A DNA stretch of 40,738 nucleotides from Levilactobacillus parabrevis ATCC 53295 (GCF_001434055.1 NZ_AZCZ01000025.1:1-40738); one strand, 5' to 3'. Positions 17,524 through 26,150 are shown, counted from the stretch's first letter. A program made the numbers and translations. Notes: generated by a model from the letters alone, not told the origin.

Positions 17524-17847
17524 AAGTTATGCCTCCGTTTATTGAATAATTTATCGTTCCGATTACTATACTCTTATTAAACCGTAAAAGTTTGGCCAGA
17601 CTGCGGGAGAATTGTGAAGAAAAATAGAACATTGTATTTTCTATTTACGGTATGACTAATTATGCGCTGGATATGTTGCCCGTGCATTGGCCTCCCTTTT
17701 TATAATTTTTTCAATATTCACAGCAACAATCGTCACGCCCCTAAATTTGTGAGGCGTCCTAGTTGCCATGCTGAACCAGATACCCTAGAATCAAACTAAT
17801 CACTACCGGCTACCATGAACGGGGCCGCGCAGAAAGGAAGCATCGGT
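17524..17847. other. Divergent intergenic region
   Basis: It separates the divergent ATPase and metalloprotease genes. It holds an 8-bp inverted repeat (AAATAGAA / TTCTATTT, 17622-17646) and a possible minus-strand -10 (TATAGT near 17560). No gene or strong promoter is recognised. Confidence 0.35.
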
Positions 17848-18552
17848 GTGAAACTACTCAGACGCCTGCTCATCGTGACCCTCCTAGCAGTGGGGCTCTT
17901 TATTCTCAGCAATTGGCAGGCCCTCTCCACGCAATTTACTTACTACCAAACGGCCATCACGGGTCTCCTTACCCACCAGGGAACGCGCAAGGCCGACAAC
18001 TACCAAACCAGCGGCTATATTCTCCGCAATCCTAAAGACGCGACCACCAAAACCGGAGCAGACGACACCCCGGTGGAAAGTGCCGTCCAGGGACTACTCC
18101 TCCAACAAAAGTATTACTACCACTACGCGACTGGTACCCCTGCCAAGGCCCGGGCAGTCTTCGCCGAGGCGGTTAAACTCTATAATCAGCCCGGAATTGT
18201 CCAGCTGACCGAGGGGCCCGGATCGACCACGACCAACCGGATCACGTTTGGCGTCTACCACCACAAGGAGACCGGCAAAAAGAATACAATTGAGCTGGGA
18301 CAAGGTGGCCCACAGATTACGCAACGCATCAGCTGGCAGGGAATCCTGACTACCAACACGGCTACGGCCAAGCTCAACGCCACCTACCCCCAATCCTTCA
18401 AGCAATCCGTGGCCGTCCACGAACTCGGCCACGCCCTGGGACTCGACCACAGTTCGGACAAGACCTCCGTCATGACCCCAATTGATCAGGGCCGCACCCA
18501 ACTGTCGACCGCCGATCTGAAGAGTCTGCGAGCCATTTACGATAAAGGTTAA
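17848..18552 (+). CDS. Matrixin-like zinc metalloprotease, membrane-anchored
   Basis: A 234-residue protein with an N-terminal hydrophobic segment (residues 6-21), so it is probably anchored with the catalytic part outside. The zinc site HELGHALGLDH (about 191-201) is the HExxHxxGxxH signature of metzincins. The following SVMTP gives a plausible Met-turn, as in peptidase M10/matrixin-like domains. The chosen GTG start (17848) has GAAAGGAAG upstream; an upstream ATG at 17815 would put a polar stretch before the signal. It is a stand-alone gene ending at a strong terminator. Its substrate is unknown. Confidence 0.85.
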   Translation: MKLLRRLLIVTLLAVGLFILSNWQALSTQFTYYQTAITGLLTHQGTRKADNYQTSGYILRNPKDATTKTGADDTPVESAVQGLLLQQKYYYHYATGTPAKARAVFAEAVKLYNQPGIVQLTEGPGSTTTNRITFGVYHHKETGKKNTIELGQGGPQITQRISWQGILTTNTATAKLNATYPQSFKQSVAVHELGHALGLDHSSDKTSVMTPIDQGRTQLSTADLKSLRAIYDKG

Positions 18553-18596
18553 GCTCAGGCGTCCGCGTACTCGTTAAGTCACCTTTTAATCTAAAC

Positions 18597-18642
18597 AAAT
18601 AGCGCCCCCACTGGCTTGTCAGCCAAACTGGGGGCGCTATTT
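18597..18642. terminator. Bidirectional terminator
   Basis: A perfect 14-bp stem, AAATAGCGCCCCCA / TGGGGGCGCTATTT, with an 18-nt loop, lies between the convergent metalloprotease and pepD genes. The T tract is short. Confidence 0.75.
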
Positions 18643-18756
18643 CAGCAACAATTTAAATTTAATGCGACAAAATCCGATATTTTTACATTAGTAGTAAGTA
18701 TAGGCGCATTGGAGAGGTACGCAGCACACCCTCCGCCTGCAGGTTACCACCACTGT

Positions 18757-20190
18757 TTACAGGTTGATATCCATGTTGAACGTCAGGCGAGACAGCGTCA
18801 GCCCCTTTTCGATGAGGTCGTTCGTAAACTTCGTTGTCGTCTTCCGCATGTCGGCCGTTACTTGATGGTTTTGCGTCGTCAAGAAGGCCGTCAATTCGTC
18901 ACCAGACAGGCCCTTAGCACCTTTCAGTGCTTGGTCCACGTGAGTCCGCAAGCTTTCCTTAGCGGCCGTCACGTAATCCGTATCCTGTTCGATGAAGTCG
19001 ACGTAGTGAGATTCCACAATCATCGACAACTTCCGGTACATCCAGTAAGCACTAACGTCGTCCAAGTGAACGGGCGTGCTGCTGTATGAAGGATCGGTGT
19101 CGGTTGCGTTGGCAAAGAATGGCACGTATGGGCTAAAGGCTGGGACCCCAAAGCAGACCCACATAATAGCGGAACTTTCCTTGGGCACATCGTTGCGTAG
19201 CTGTAAGACGTGGGAGTTCTGCGTCCGGTTCATCGAAATTGGCCGGAATTTCAGGCGGTCAGCATCGTCGCCGGGGCCTAATGGATCGTACTTCGTTTCG
19301 TTATAGTGAGAACTCAAAATGTATTCAACATCTTCCACACTGATCTTGTGGCTAGTCCGGCAAATAAATGGCAGATCACTGGATTGGGGGTCCTGCTTAA
19401 TTTCTGGGTTCAAGCAACGTTGACCGAACCAAACCCGTGGCGTGTTGTAGTGCCGGTCTTTTTCGGTACTGGTCCCAAAGATATGACGGAAGTCCCAGCC
19501 GTCTTGGTCGGGGTTCAGGTGATTTTCGCTGACAAATTCTTGAATGCCTTCAGAGTACATGAAGTTGTCGGGATCATCAAACGTCACTTGTTGAATGGCC
19601 ACTTGGTTGGCGGCTACCGCATAGGCATCGTCCGGAATCCGCTGGGCAACCCAGTGGTGACCGGTAACAATTTCCATGTACCAGACCTCATCGTTGTCGG
19701 AGAACAGCACCCCATTGCCTTCCGGTGAACCGTATTCCTTGATCATCTTACCCAAGTAACGGACACCATCACGCGCGGAGTTGATGTAAGGCAGAACCAT
19801 CGTCTGCAGAGAATCTTCAGCTAAACCGTTAGCAACTAAGGGATCGAATGCCAGTGCCTGAGGATTACCGTAAACACTTTCGGTGGCACTCATCGCAACG
19901 TTCTGCGAGTTGATCCCACTTTCGGCGTATTCACCGGTCTTGTCGGTCTCAACGTTAGGCGTTGCCAGGTAACGGTAACCGTCGCTAGGAATGGGCGCCG
20001 TGAACCCGTTTTGATTAGAGACCCAGGTCCGCTTTGGTTGATCCTTCTCTGCGGGATGCACGTAGAACCGTTGGGGCGTCAGGGCTAAAAAGGTATCATC
20101 ATTTCTGGCGATCAGTGTTGACCCATCAACCGTTGCTTTTTTACCGACGAGCACCGTGGTGCAGGCGGTCAGATGTTTTGCTGCTTTCAT
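18757..20190 (-). CDS. pepD: C69-family dipeptidase PepD
   Basis: A cytosolic Ntn-hydrolase-fold dipeptidase of broad specificity, involved in the last steps of peptide use. The 477-residue protein begins MKAAKHLTACTTVLVGKKATVDGST. The Cys in ACTT (C10) matches the family nucleophile, and ARNDD follows as usual in C69 enzymes. The ATG at 20190 is chosen; a GTG four codons upstream overlaps the AAGGAG ribosome site. The 5' leader contains a 9-bp perfect inverted repeat. It is a single gene, divergent from nox. Confidence 0.93.
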   Translation of the reverse strand: MKAAKHLTACTTVLVGKKATVDGSTLIARNDDTFLALTPQRFYVHPAEKDQPKRTWVSNQNGFTAPIPSDGYRYLATPNVETDKTGEYAESGINSQNVAMSATESVYGNPQALAFDPLVANGLAEDSLQTMVLPYINSARDGVRYLGKMIKEYGSPEGNGVLFSDNDEVWYMEIVTGHHWVAQRIPDDAYAVAANQVAIQQVTFDDPDNFMYSEGIQEFVSENHLNPDQDGWDFRHIFGTSTEKDRHYNTPRVWFGQRCLNPEIKQDPQSSDLPFICRTSHKISVEDVEYILSSHYNETKYDPLGPGDDADRLKFRPISMNRTQNSHVLQLRNDVPKESSAIMWVCFGVPAFSPYVPFFANATDTDPSYSSTPVHLDDVSAYWMYRKLSMIVESHYVDFIEQDTDYVTAAKESLRTHVDQALKGAKGLSGDELTAFLTTQNHQVTADMRKTTTKFTNDLIEKGLTLSRLTFNMDINL

Positions 20191-20218
20191 TACAACTACC
20201 ACTCCTTCTATAACTATC

Positions 20219-20282
20219 GTCTTGCGGAAAACGCCGGTTGCGTCTGGCCATCACCACACCCCGCCGTCGTACGCCGCAAGAC
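20219..20282 (-). other. Inverted repeat in pepD leader
   Basis: GTCTTGCGG (20219-20227) and CCGCAAGAC (20274-20282) form a perfect 9-bp inverted repeat enclosing GC-rich sequence, about 30-90 bp before the pepD start. It could be an mRNA leader hairpin or an operator. There is no T run, so it is not a terminator. Confidence 0.4.
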
Positions 20283-20362
20283 CGAAAACTCTTCACCAAA
20301 TAGTCTACTCTTAATCCCCACTGAACACTAGCCGCCAGAAATTCTTTCCGTCAATAATGGTT

Positions 20363-20380
20363 ACACATTTAGAAATGTGT
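20363..20380. promoter_or_regulatory. Perfect palindrome abutting the nox -35
   Basis: ACACATTT-AG-AAATGTGT is an 18-bp perfect inverted repeat whose last base is the first base of the nox -35. It looks like a transcription-factor operator. It does not match the Rex, CtsR, HrcA or cre consensus. Confidence 0.5.
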
Positions 20381-20407
20381 TGACTTTTCGCCTAAGTTGT
20401 CTAAAAT
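20380..20407 (+). promoter_or_regulatory. Promoter of nox
   Basis: -35 TTGACT (20380-20385), 16-bp spacer, -10 TAAAAT (20402-20407). Confidence 0.75.
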
Positions 20408-20446
20408 GAAGTTGTAACCAATTGATTTATATTTTTTTGACACAGT

Positions 20447-20464
20447 TTGTGAAATATCTTTCAA
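20447..20464 (+). promoter_or_regulatory. Rex-like operator of nox
   Basis: TTGTGA-N6-TTTCAA matches the Rex consensus TTGTGA-N6-TCACAA at 10 of 12 defined positions. It lies between the promoter and the ribosome site, where a repressor would act as a roadblock. Rex senses the NADH/NAD ratio and commonly controls NADH-oxidising enzymes. Confidence 0.55.
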
Positions 20465-20498
20465 TCCATTTAAAAAACTTGTTTGGGAGGCTACATTT

Positions 20499-21857
20499 AT
20501 GAAAGTCACAGTTGTTGGTTGTACGCATGCCGGTACCTTTGCCATTAAACAGATCCTAGCGGAACATCCAGATGCCGAGGTGACCGTCTACGAACGCAAT
20601 GATGTCATCTCTTTTCTGTCCTGTGGGATTGCATTATATCTCGGTGGCAAGGTCGCCGATCCACAAGGCCTCTTCTATTCCAGTCCCAAAGAATTAGCCG
20701 GTCTGGGCGCCAACGTGCAAATGAACCACAACGTCCTCAACATTGACCCTGAAAAGAAAACGGTTACGGTTGAAGACTTGAACACTCATGAACAAACAAC
20801 TCAGGACTATGACAAGTTAGTCATGACCTCTGGCTCCTGGCCAATCGTTCCTAAGATTCCAGGTATCGACAACGCCAAGGTCAAGCTCTGCAAGAACTGG
20901 GCCCACGCTCAGACGCTGATCGAAGAAGCCAAGAGTGCTAAGCACATCACGGTCATCGGTGCCGGCTATATTGGTGCCGAACTAGCCGAAGCCTACTCGA
21001 CCACCGGCCACGAGGTGACCTTGATTGACGCTATGGATCGCGTGATGCCGAAATACTTCGACAGCGAGTTCACCGACGTCATTGAACAAGACTACCGTGA
21101 CAATCACGTGCAGCTTGCCTTAGGCGAAACGGTGGAAAGTTTTGATGATAACGCCGCCGGGCGCTTAACCATTAAAACCGATCATGGCAGCTACGATACC
21201 GATCTCGCCATCTTGTGTATCGGTTTCCGGCCCAACACCGACCTGCTCAAGGGCAAGGTCGATATGGCAAAGAACGGCGCCATCATTACCGATGACTACA
21301 TGCGTTCCTCAAATCCCGATATCTTTGCCGCTGGAGACAGTGCCGCTGTGCACTACAACCCAACGCATCAAAACGCCTACATTCCGTTAGCTACGAATGC
21401 TGTGCGGCAAGGTATTCTAGTCGGTAAGAACCTGGTTAAGCCAACCGTGAAATACATGGGGACGCAATCCTCATCCGGCCTGGAACTCTACGGTCGGACC
21501 ATCGTATCCACTGGGTTGACCTTAGCTTCAGCTAAACAACAGGGAATCAACGCCGAACAGGTCATCGTTAAGGATAACTACCGCCCTGAATTCATGCCAA
21601 CCACGACACCCGTACTGATGTCGTTGGTCTACTCCCCAGATACCCGGCGGATCCTCGGTGGCGCCCTGATGAGCAAGTACGATGTATCTCAATCTGCCAA
21701 CACACTGTCCGTTTGCATCCAAAACGACAACACGATTGACGATTTAGCCATGGTTGACATGCTCTTCCAGCCTAACTTCGACCGGCCATTCAACTACCTG
21801 AACATCGTGGCACAGGCCGCCCAAGCCCAAGCTGACAAATTAACGTCGGTAGACTAG
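20499..21857 (+). CDS. nox: NADH oxidase (CoA-disulfide reductase family, probably water-forming)
   Basis: A cytosolic FAD enzyme that oxidises NADH with O2, regenerating NAD and removing oxygen. The 452-residue protein has an FAD-binding N-terminus (VTVVGCTHAGTFA), the redox-active Cys in SFLSCGIALYLGG (C42, as in H2O-forming Nox), an NADH-binding GAGYIGAELAEAY near residue 152, the FAD site DIFAAGDSAAV near residue 275, and the C-terminal dimerisation domain. The ATG at 20499 follows TGGGAGG. Its promoter, a Rex-like site and an adjacent palindrome suggest redox-controlled expression. CoA-disulfide reductase activity is a less likely alternative. Confidence 0.93.
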   Translation: MKVTVVGCTHAGTFAIKQILAEHPDAEVTVYERNDVISFLSCGIALYLGGKVADPQGLFYSSPKELAGLGANVQMNHNVLNIDPEKKTVTVEDLNTHEQTTQDYDKLVMTSGSWPIVPKIPGIDNAKVKLCKNWAHAQTLIEEAKSAKHITVIGAGYIGAELAEAYSTTGHEVTLIDAMDRVMPKYFDSEFTDVIEQDYRDNHVQLALGETVESFDDNAAGRLTIKTDHGSYDTDLAILCIGFRPNTDLLKGKVDMAKNGAIITDDYMRSSNPDIFAAGDSAAVHYNPTHQNAYIPLATNAVRQGILVGKNLVKPTVKYMGTQSSSGLELYGRTIVSTGLTLASAKQQGINAEQVIVKDNYRPEFMPTTTPVLMSLVYSPDTRRILGGALMSKYDVSQSANTLSVCIQNDNTIDDLAMVDMLFQPNFDRPFNYLNIVAQAAQAQADKLTSVD

Positions 21858-21888
21858 CTCCCCCTCCTAATTTAATTTAAGTCAAAAT

Positions 21889-21923
21889 AAATCACCCGCG
21901 AGTTTACACATCGCGGGTGATTT
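21889..21923. terminator. Bidirectional terminator
   Basis: AAATCACCCGCGA, 9-nt loop, TCGCGGGTGATTT, followed by TT. The stem is a perfect 13 bp between the convergent nox and WxL genes. Confidence 0.85.
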
Positions 21924-21950
21924 TTAACTATCGGTTAGCGTTCGCCCTAG

Positions 21951-24071
21951 TCAGGGAACGTTGTTTAGCGTCCAGGTAATATTTGCAGAATATTCGCCTT
22001 GAACCGCATCACCATCGACCTCTAAGACCAATCCAGCTTCATCATCCCAACCACCGACAACGTCTGTCACGTCGTCCTGGTCACTGGACGTGCCACTCAT
22101 CACGGTCATCGGCGTACTGGTCACCGGACTCTTCTGGTCACTGTCGTAGTAGTAAAGACTACCGGACAATTCTTGACCAGCCGCCGTGGCGAACTTCGTG
22201 CCCGCCACTTGAAGCGACCATTCCGCACCGGCTTCACGGGTATCTAAAATTTCGACTTGCCAGTCCTTGGTCCGTTTGACTTTCTGGCTGGCACCAGTCA
22301 GCGTGGTTGCTTCAAAACTACTCTTAGTCGAAACCTGTTGGAACAACAACTGCCCTGGAACCGTGATCGTATACGTCACCGTATTCGAAACGTTACCGTA
22401 AGGATCCTCGACACTCAGCTTCAGCGTATTCGTCCCGGACTTCAACTGGTTAGCAGCAACCGAATAGTTGAACCGACCACTACTGTTATCATCCCCGGCC
22501 GGCAGCTTAAAGTCAGCCTGGGCCGTGCCATTCAGCGTGGGATGCACCGTCATATCCGTATTGTTCAGATCGACCCCTTCTGGAATCACAATCAAGCCTT
22601 TAAAAGTTGCACTCTCACCGGGCTCCAATTGCACGCTACTTCCGGACAGCGAAAAGAGATTCAATTCCAGCGTCGGGTTCACCGTGAAGACGGACGTGTC
22701 AGTCGTTACGACACCGTTAACCGCCGTAAAGCTTCCAGCACTGGCATCCACCGTCACCGGTCCCTTAACGTCTGCTGCCGCTCCCGTAAAGGAAATCGTC
22801 GCGGTAGGATTGTCCGCTGATAACGCCTCTCCCAACGTGAAGCTTGCCTGATTATCGGTCATTCCCGCCAGGTCTACGCTACTCGTCTTTCCATTTTGGT
22901 AGCGAATTGTAGCCGTTTGGTCATAGTCCAGAGACGCCGGCAATTGAATCTTGGCGGCCACGTCTTTCCAGGATTGCTTCCCATCGCGATAGTCCAATTG
23001 ATAATCCAAACGGAACTGGTGGGTCCCCTTCAGTACGTCACCGTCGTCAATCGTCTGATTAGTCTGCAGGTCCGTCAGCGTCGTGTGCGCCTTAGCATTC
23101 ACCAGTCCTGGAACCTTTTCCATCACAACTAAATTATTTTCGTAACTGTCACCGGTCGCACCAGTGAAGCCCCAACGGATTTTCCCAGAATTATCGGGAT
23201 CAATCTTCTTGAGGTCGAGGTCCGCCGTTTCACTGACGCCCGCCTGATCATTCCCAGTCACGGGGTCCTTGTCGTTAAAGGTATAAGTCATCTGCTTTGT
23301 TGTAGCGTCCCAGTCCAACGTTAAATGATGCCACGCACCGTTTGACAAGAGGGTATAGTCACCGGTGATTGCCCCCGCATGAGTCTGCGTGGCATAGTAA
23401 CCTGAAGCCGGATAGGGCAATAACTGTGAGGCCTTGACCATCTGGTAGGTACTAGCTTCACCCGGATAATTGTGCGCCAGATGCGGGCCCTTCAGCTTAC
23501 CGTCAAAGGAATCCGCATCCCCCGCATTCGAGTAGTTACTGGACGTATTCAAATGCGTATCAAATTCCAACGCCCAGCTATTCTGAATCGCACTGGCCGC
23601 TAGTTTATCTGCGGTGCTCTGCTTCTTATCGGTATCGACGCCCCAGACCCCCAGCGTTTCGCCGGAAATGGTTTTGCCAAAACCCGGGCTTGCTGCCAAA
23701 CCGGCACCATCATTCTGGAAGACCAGAGCCATCCCATCGGCAGCTTTCTTTCCAGTGTTTCCGAAATACAGCCACATTGAAGCGGTTTCATTCTTTGTCA
23801 AATCAAAACTATTGTCGGCGGTTGACCACAATGCTCCAAATTGCTTCTTGCCATTATTGACCTTGGCCGCCTGCGTTCCAGCCGTGTTGGTGTCCACGAC
23901 TGCCGCCTGGTTATTACTGGTGGTTCCTGGTGTAAAAATATTTTCCAGCGAGATCCCCTGTGGCGCCGACTTCAAGGCGTTATCGTAATCGGTATCGGCC
24001 TGGGCCACGCCGCCCCCCAGGACAACGGCTCCTAGACCGAACACCACACCTAACCAAGTCTTCAACTTCAT
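21951..24071 (-). CDS. Secreted L-type lectin-like / WxL-domain cell-surface protein
   Basis: A 706-residue surface protein. A signal peptide (MKLKTWLGVVFGLGAVVLG, cleavage near AQA-DT) is followed by an L-type lectin-like domain (about 40-290: FGALWS, DGMALVFQND, SWALEFDTHLN, WHHLTLDWD). Next are beta-rich Ig-like repeats (about 290-590). The C-terminal WxL domain has WSLQV and a terminal YSANITWTL, and anchors such proteins non-covalently to peptidoglycan. The ATG at 24071 follows GAGAGGAG; the longer frame starts inside unrelated sequence. It is solitary, without the DUF916 and small WxL partners of a typical csc cluster. A likely role is binding glycans on surfaces or other cells. Confidence 0.88.
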   Translation of the reverse strand: MKLKTWLGVVFGLGAVVLGGGVAQADTDYDNALKSAPQGISLENIFTPGTTSNNQAAVVDTNTAGTQAAKVNNGKKQFGALWSTADNSFDLTKNETASMWLYFGNTGKKAADGMALVFQNDGAGLAASPGFGKTISGETLGVWGVDTDKKQSTADKLAASAIQNSWALEFDTHLNTSSNYSNAGDADSFDGKLKGPHLAHNYPGEASTYQMVKASQLLPYPASGYYATQTHAGAITGDYTLLSNGAWHHLTLDWDATTKQMTYTFNDKDPVTGNDQAGVSETADLDLKKIDPDNSGKIRWGFTGATGDSYENNLVVMEKVPGLVNAKAHTTLTDLQTNQTIDDGDVLKGTHQFRLDYQLDYRDGKQSWKDVAAKIQLPASLDYDQTATIRYQNGKTSSVDLAGMTDNQASFTLGEALSADNPTATISFTGAAADVKGPVTVDASAGSFTAVNGVVTTDTSVFTVNPTLELNLFSLSGSSVQLEPGESATFKGLIVIPEGVDLNNTDMTVHPTLNGTAQADFKLPAGDDNSSGRFNYSVAANQLKSGTNTLKLSVEDPYGNVSNTVTYTITVPGQLLFQQVSTKSSFEATTLTGASQKVKRTKDWQVEILDTREAGAEWSLQVAGTKFATAAGQELSGSLYYYDSDQKSPVTSTPMTVMSGTSSDQDDVTDVVGGWDDEAGLVLEVDGDAVQGEYSANITWTLNNVP

Positions 24072-24145
24072 TGTTACCGCTCCTCTCCGCCCCCAAACGG
24101 TGTTGGGCCTCAATCGACTAAACAACTCTCTATTTCCTCGTTTAA

Positions 24146-24154
24146 ATGATAGCA
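24146..24154 (-). promoter_or_regulatory. Extended -10 upstream of WxL gene
   Basis: Minus strand TGCTATCAT (TATCAT at 24146-24151) lies about 75 bp before the start. No good -35 is visible. Confidence 0.4.
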
Positions 24155-24272
24155 TGCCTTCACCTTTTGCCGGGCAATGCGTCAAAATATCACGGAATTG
24201 CTTCGAAATTTGAACGGCGTCCGTTGGCCCCGTTTGACCCGATAAGTCTGGAACAGCTACGGAAATTGATCG

Positions 24273-24310
24273 AAAAAAGAAGCATCGCAGCTTTATGGCT
24301 ACGATGCTCC
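24273..24310 (-). terminator. Intrinsic terminator after yjeM
   Basis: Minus strand: GCATCGTAGC, 6-nt loop, GCTGCGATGC, then TTC and TTTTTT. It lies about 115 bases past the yjeM stop. A second inverted repeat (AGCTGTCA 24351-24358, TGACAGCT 24396-24403) lies nearer the stop but lacks a T run. The rest of 24072-24423 holds no gene. Confidence 0.75.
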
Positions 24311-24423
24311 CATTTTCTTAGTTGTAATCCCTAATTTACCAAGCGATATAAGCTGTCATACTCTGAACACGCTTGTACCGGCTAGCCAGAACTTCTGACA
24401 GCTACGCGTGACAACGCTTTTTC

Positions 24424-25914
24424 CTAGTCCTGCGTAATTTTCCGTTGACGGACGTGGTACCAGATGACCCCTAACAGGCCGAATAAGATCGGTCCCACCA
24501 GCATCCAAATCGTACTTTGAATGTCGTCGTTTTCCAAAACGGGTTGAATCAGCGTGAAGGTGTTGGCCCCCAACACCACGAGGAAAACGATCCAGCTAAT
24601 GACGGTCGTCCAAGCCGGTGACTTGTAGACTTCAAATGGCTTCTGAATATCGCGATTCCGTTTGAACTTAGGAAAGGCGTAGACCAGAAACAGGTAAGGC
24701 AGCGTCATAGAAACGTTGGCCATCAGCGTTAAGATATTGTAAAAGGCTGAGGCATCGGTTGACGCGAAGGAAGCTAACAGAATAATAATGATGACGACCG
24801 TACACTGCAACTTCATCGCGTAACTTGGCATGTCGTTGTCATTTAATTCCGTAAATTTCTTTGGCCACATGGACTTCGGCGTCCCGAGAATCAACGTCTT
24901 GAGTGGTGAGTAGGTCAGCGTGAAGAATGCCCCGGAATAAGCCAGGAACATCCCCAGCCCCGTGTACCGCGCAAACCACAGGCCAATCGTGGTACTTGTT
25001 GCCGCGCTCAGACCCAGTGACTCACCCAGCACGTCACCTAAGTTCCGCATCATCACATAACTAATGTTCCCCATATTGGTTGATGGGTCGGACAAGACGG
25101 CATTCCAGTTCGTACTGATCCCCCAACAGAGAATCCCGATGGCATAACCCAACGTGATGACGATGGCCGAGATAACGATGGCCTTGGGGAACGTCTTTTC
25201 TGGGTTCTTAGTCTTATCGACCATCCCCCCGAGAACTTCCAGACCCCCGTATGCAAAGATAGCAAACACGGCAAAGCTCATAATTCCCATTGGTTGTTGG
25301 TAATTTGGGTGCGGGGAGGTCATGAAGTGTTGCAGCGGCTGAGCCATGTGACCATGCCGTAACGCCAAGACAACGCCAGACACCACCAGTAGAATCGCAT
25401 TCAAACTCATGACGGCGATCCCACCGAGGCTGGTGACCCGCACGATTCCCTTGACCCCTTTGATTGAGACATAGGTGACCAGAATCATCCACAAACAGGA
25501 TAAGATCCCAATGACTTGGGTCGCATTCAACCCCGCGAAAGCAAATTTTTGCGTCTGATCAGACCCAAAGAATAGTGTGGTGAAGGGAATCCAGACCTTA
25601 GCCGAGGTCGAGACCAACCAGATAATGTAGGACGCAAACCACATGAAAGTCCCGATAAACGCAAACTGGGGATTCACGCTGACTTCCATCCACTGGTACA
25701 TCCCACTCCCTTCATCGGATTTGATAGCGGCACCATACTCCGCCATCATTAAGGCAAACGGAATAAAGAAGAGGACCGCCGCCGCTAAGTAAAATAGAAT
25801 TGATGAATAACCCATTAAGAAGTAAGCCACCGTACTGTTGGCAAAGCCAAACACGGTGGTGAAGATCATCATGACTAATGCCATTAAGGTTATTTTATTG
25901 TTATTTTCAGCCAT
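24424..25914 (-). CDS. yjeM: YjeM-type APC family amino-acid permease
   Basis: An inner-membrane amino-acid transporter of the APC superfamily. The 496-residue protein has about twelve hydrophobic segments. The sequence closely follows E. coli YjeM as I recall it: FTTVFGFANSTVAYFLMGYS, FALMMAEYGAA, GTFMWFASYIIWLVSTSAKVW, LWGxSTNW and LMANVSMTLPYLFL. This separates it from GadC-type antiporters. The substrate is not known. The ATG at 25914 follows GGGGAG; the frame extends 11 codons upstream without a ribosome site. It is a single gene, with a perfect 12-bp inverted repeat about 130 bp upstream that could bind a regulator. Confidence 0.88.
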   Translation of the reverse strand: MAENNNKITLMALVMMIFTTVFGFANSTVAYFLMGYSSILFYLAAAVLFFIPFALMMAEYGAAIKSDEGSGMYQWMEVSVNPQFAFIGTFMWFASYIIWLVSTSAKVWIPFTTLFFGSDQTQKFAFAGLNATQVIGILSCLWMILVTYVSIKGVKGIVRVTSLGGIAVMSLNAILLVVSGVVLALRHGHMAQPLQHFMTSPHPNYQQPMGIMSFAVFAIFAYGGLEVLGGMVDKTKNPEKTFPKAIVISAIVITLGYAIGILCWGISTNWNAVLSDPSTNMGNISYVMMRNLGDVLGESLGLSAATSTTIGLWFARYTGLGMFLAYSGAFFTLTYSPLKTLILGTPKSMWPKKFTELNDNDMPSYAMKLQCTVVIIIILLASFASTDASAFYNILTLMANVSMTLPYLFLVYAFPKFKRNRDIQKPFEVYKSPAWTTVISWIVFLVVLGANTFTLIQPVLENDDIQSTIWMLVGPILFGLLGVIWYHVRQRKITQD

Positions 25915-26045
25915 TATATTTCTCCCCAAATTTTTTAAACTACCCAATTGAAGGCGCTTTTATTAGTTTATATGAGCGACAATACAATCCCCTGTAAATT
26001 TAGTAACAGCTAGCTTAGAGTTTCGTGTGATAATCGTGCTTTTTC

Positions 26046-26074
26046 TCATCAGATTTACCGCCTAAATCTGATGA
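26046..26074. promoter_or_regulatory. Perfect 12-bp inverted repeat upstream of yjeM
   Basis: TCATCAGATTTA, spacer CCGCC, TAAATCTGATGA. It forms a 29-bp palindrome with no T tract on either strand, so it looks more like an operator than a terminator. The regulator is unknown. Confidence 0.5.
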
Positions 26075-26150
26075 CACCTTAATTTTAGACCCACAACGGT
26101 TGCGCCCCACCCCAATTGGGCTCGTCTAGTAAACCCACCGAATTATCCGC

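Noticed and set aside
21983-22820. Plus-strand frames opposite the WxL gene
   Set aside because: They are antisense to a clear secreted protein and have biased arginine/histidine-rich composition typical of shadow frames.
24351-24403. Inverted repeat just after the yjeM stop as terminator
   Set aside because: AGCTGTCA / TGACAGCT lacks a T tract on the yjeM strand and has a long loop; the hairpin at 24273-24310 is a better terminator.
25949-25962. Possible cre site (TGAAGGCGCTTTTA) before yjeM
   Set aside because: Two mismatches to the consensus on either strand, including one of the outer invariant positions.
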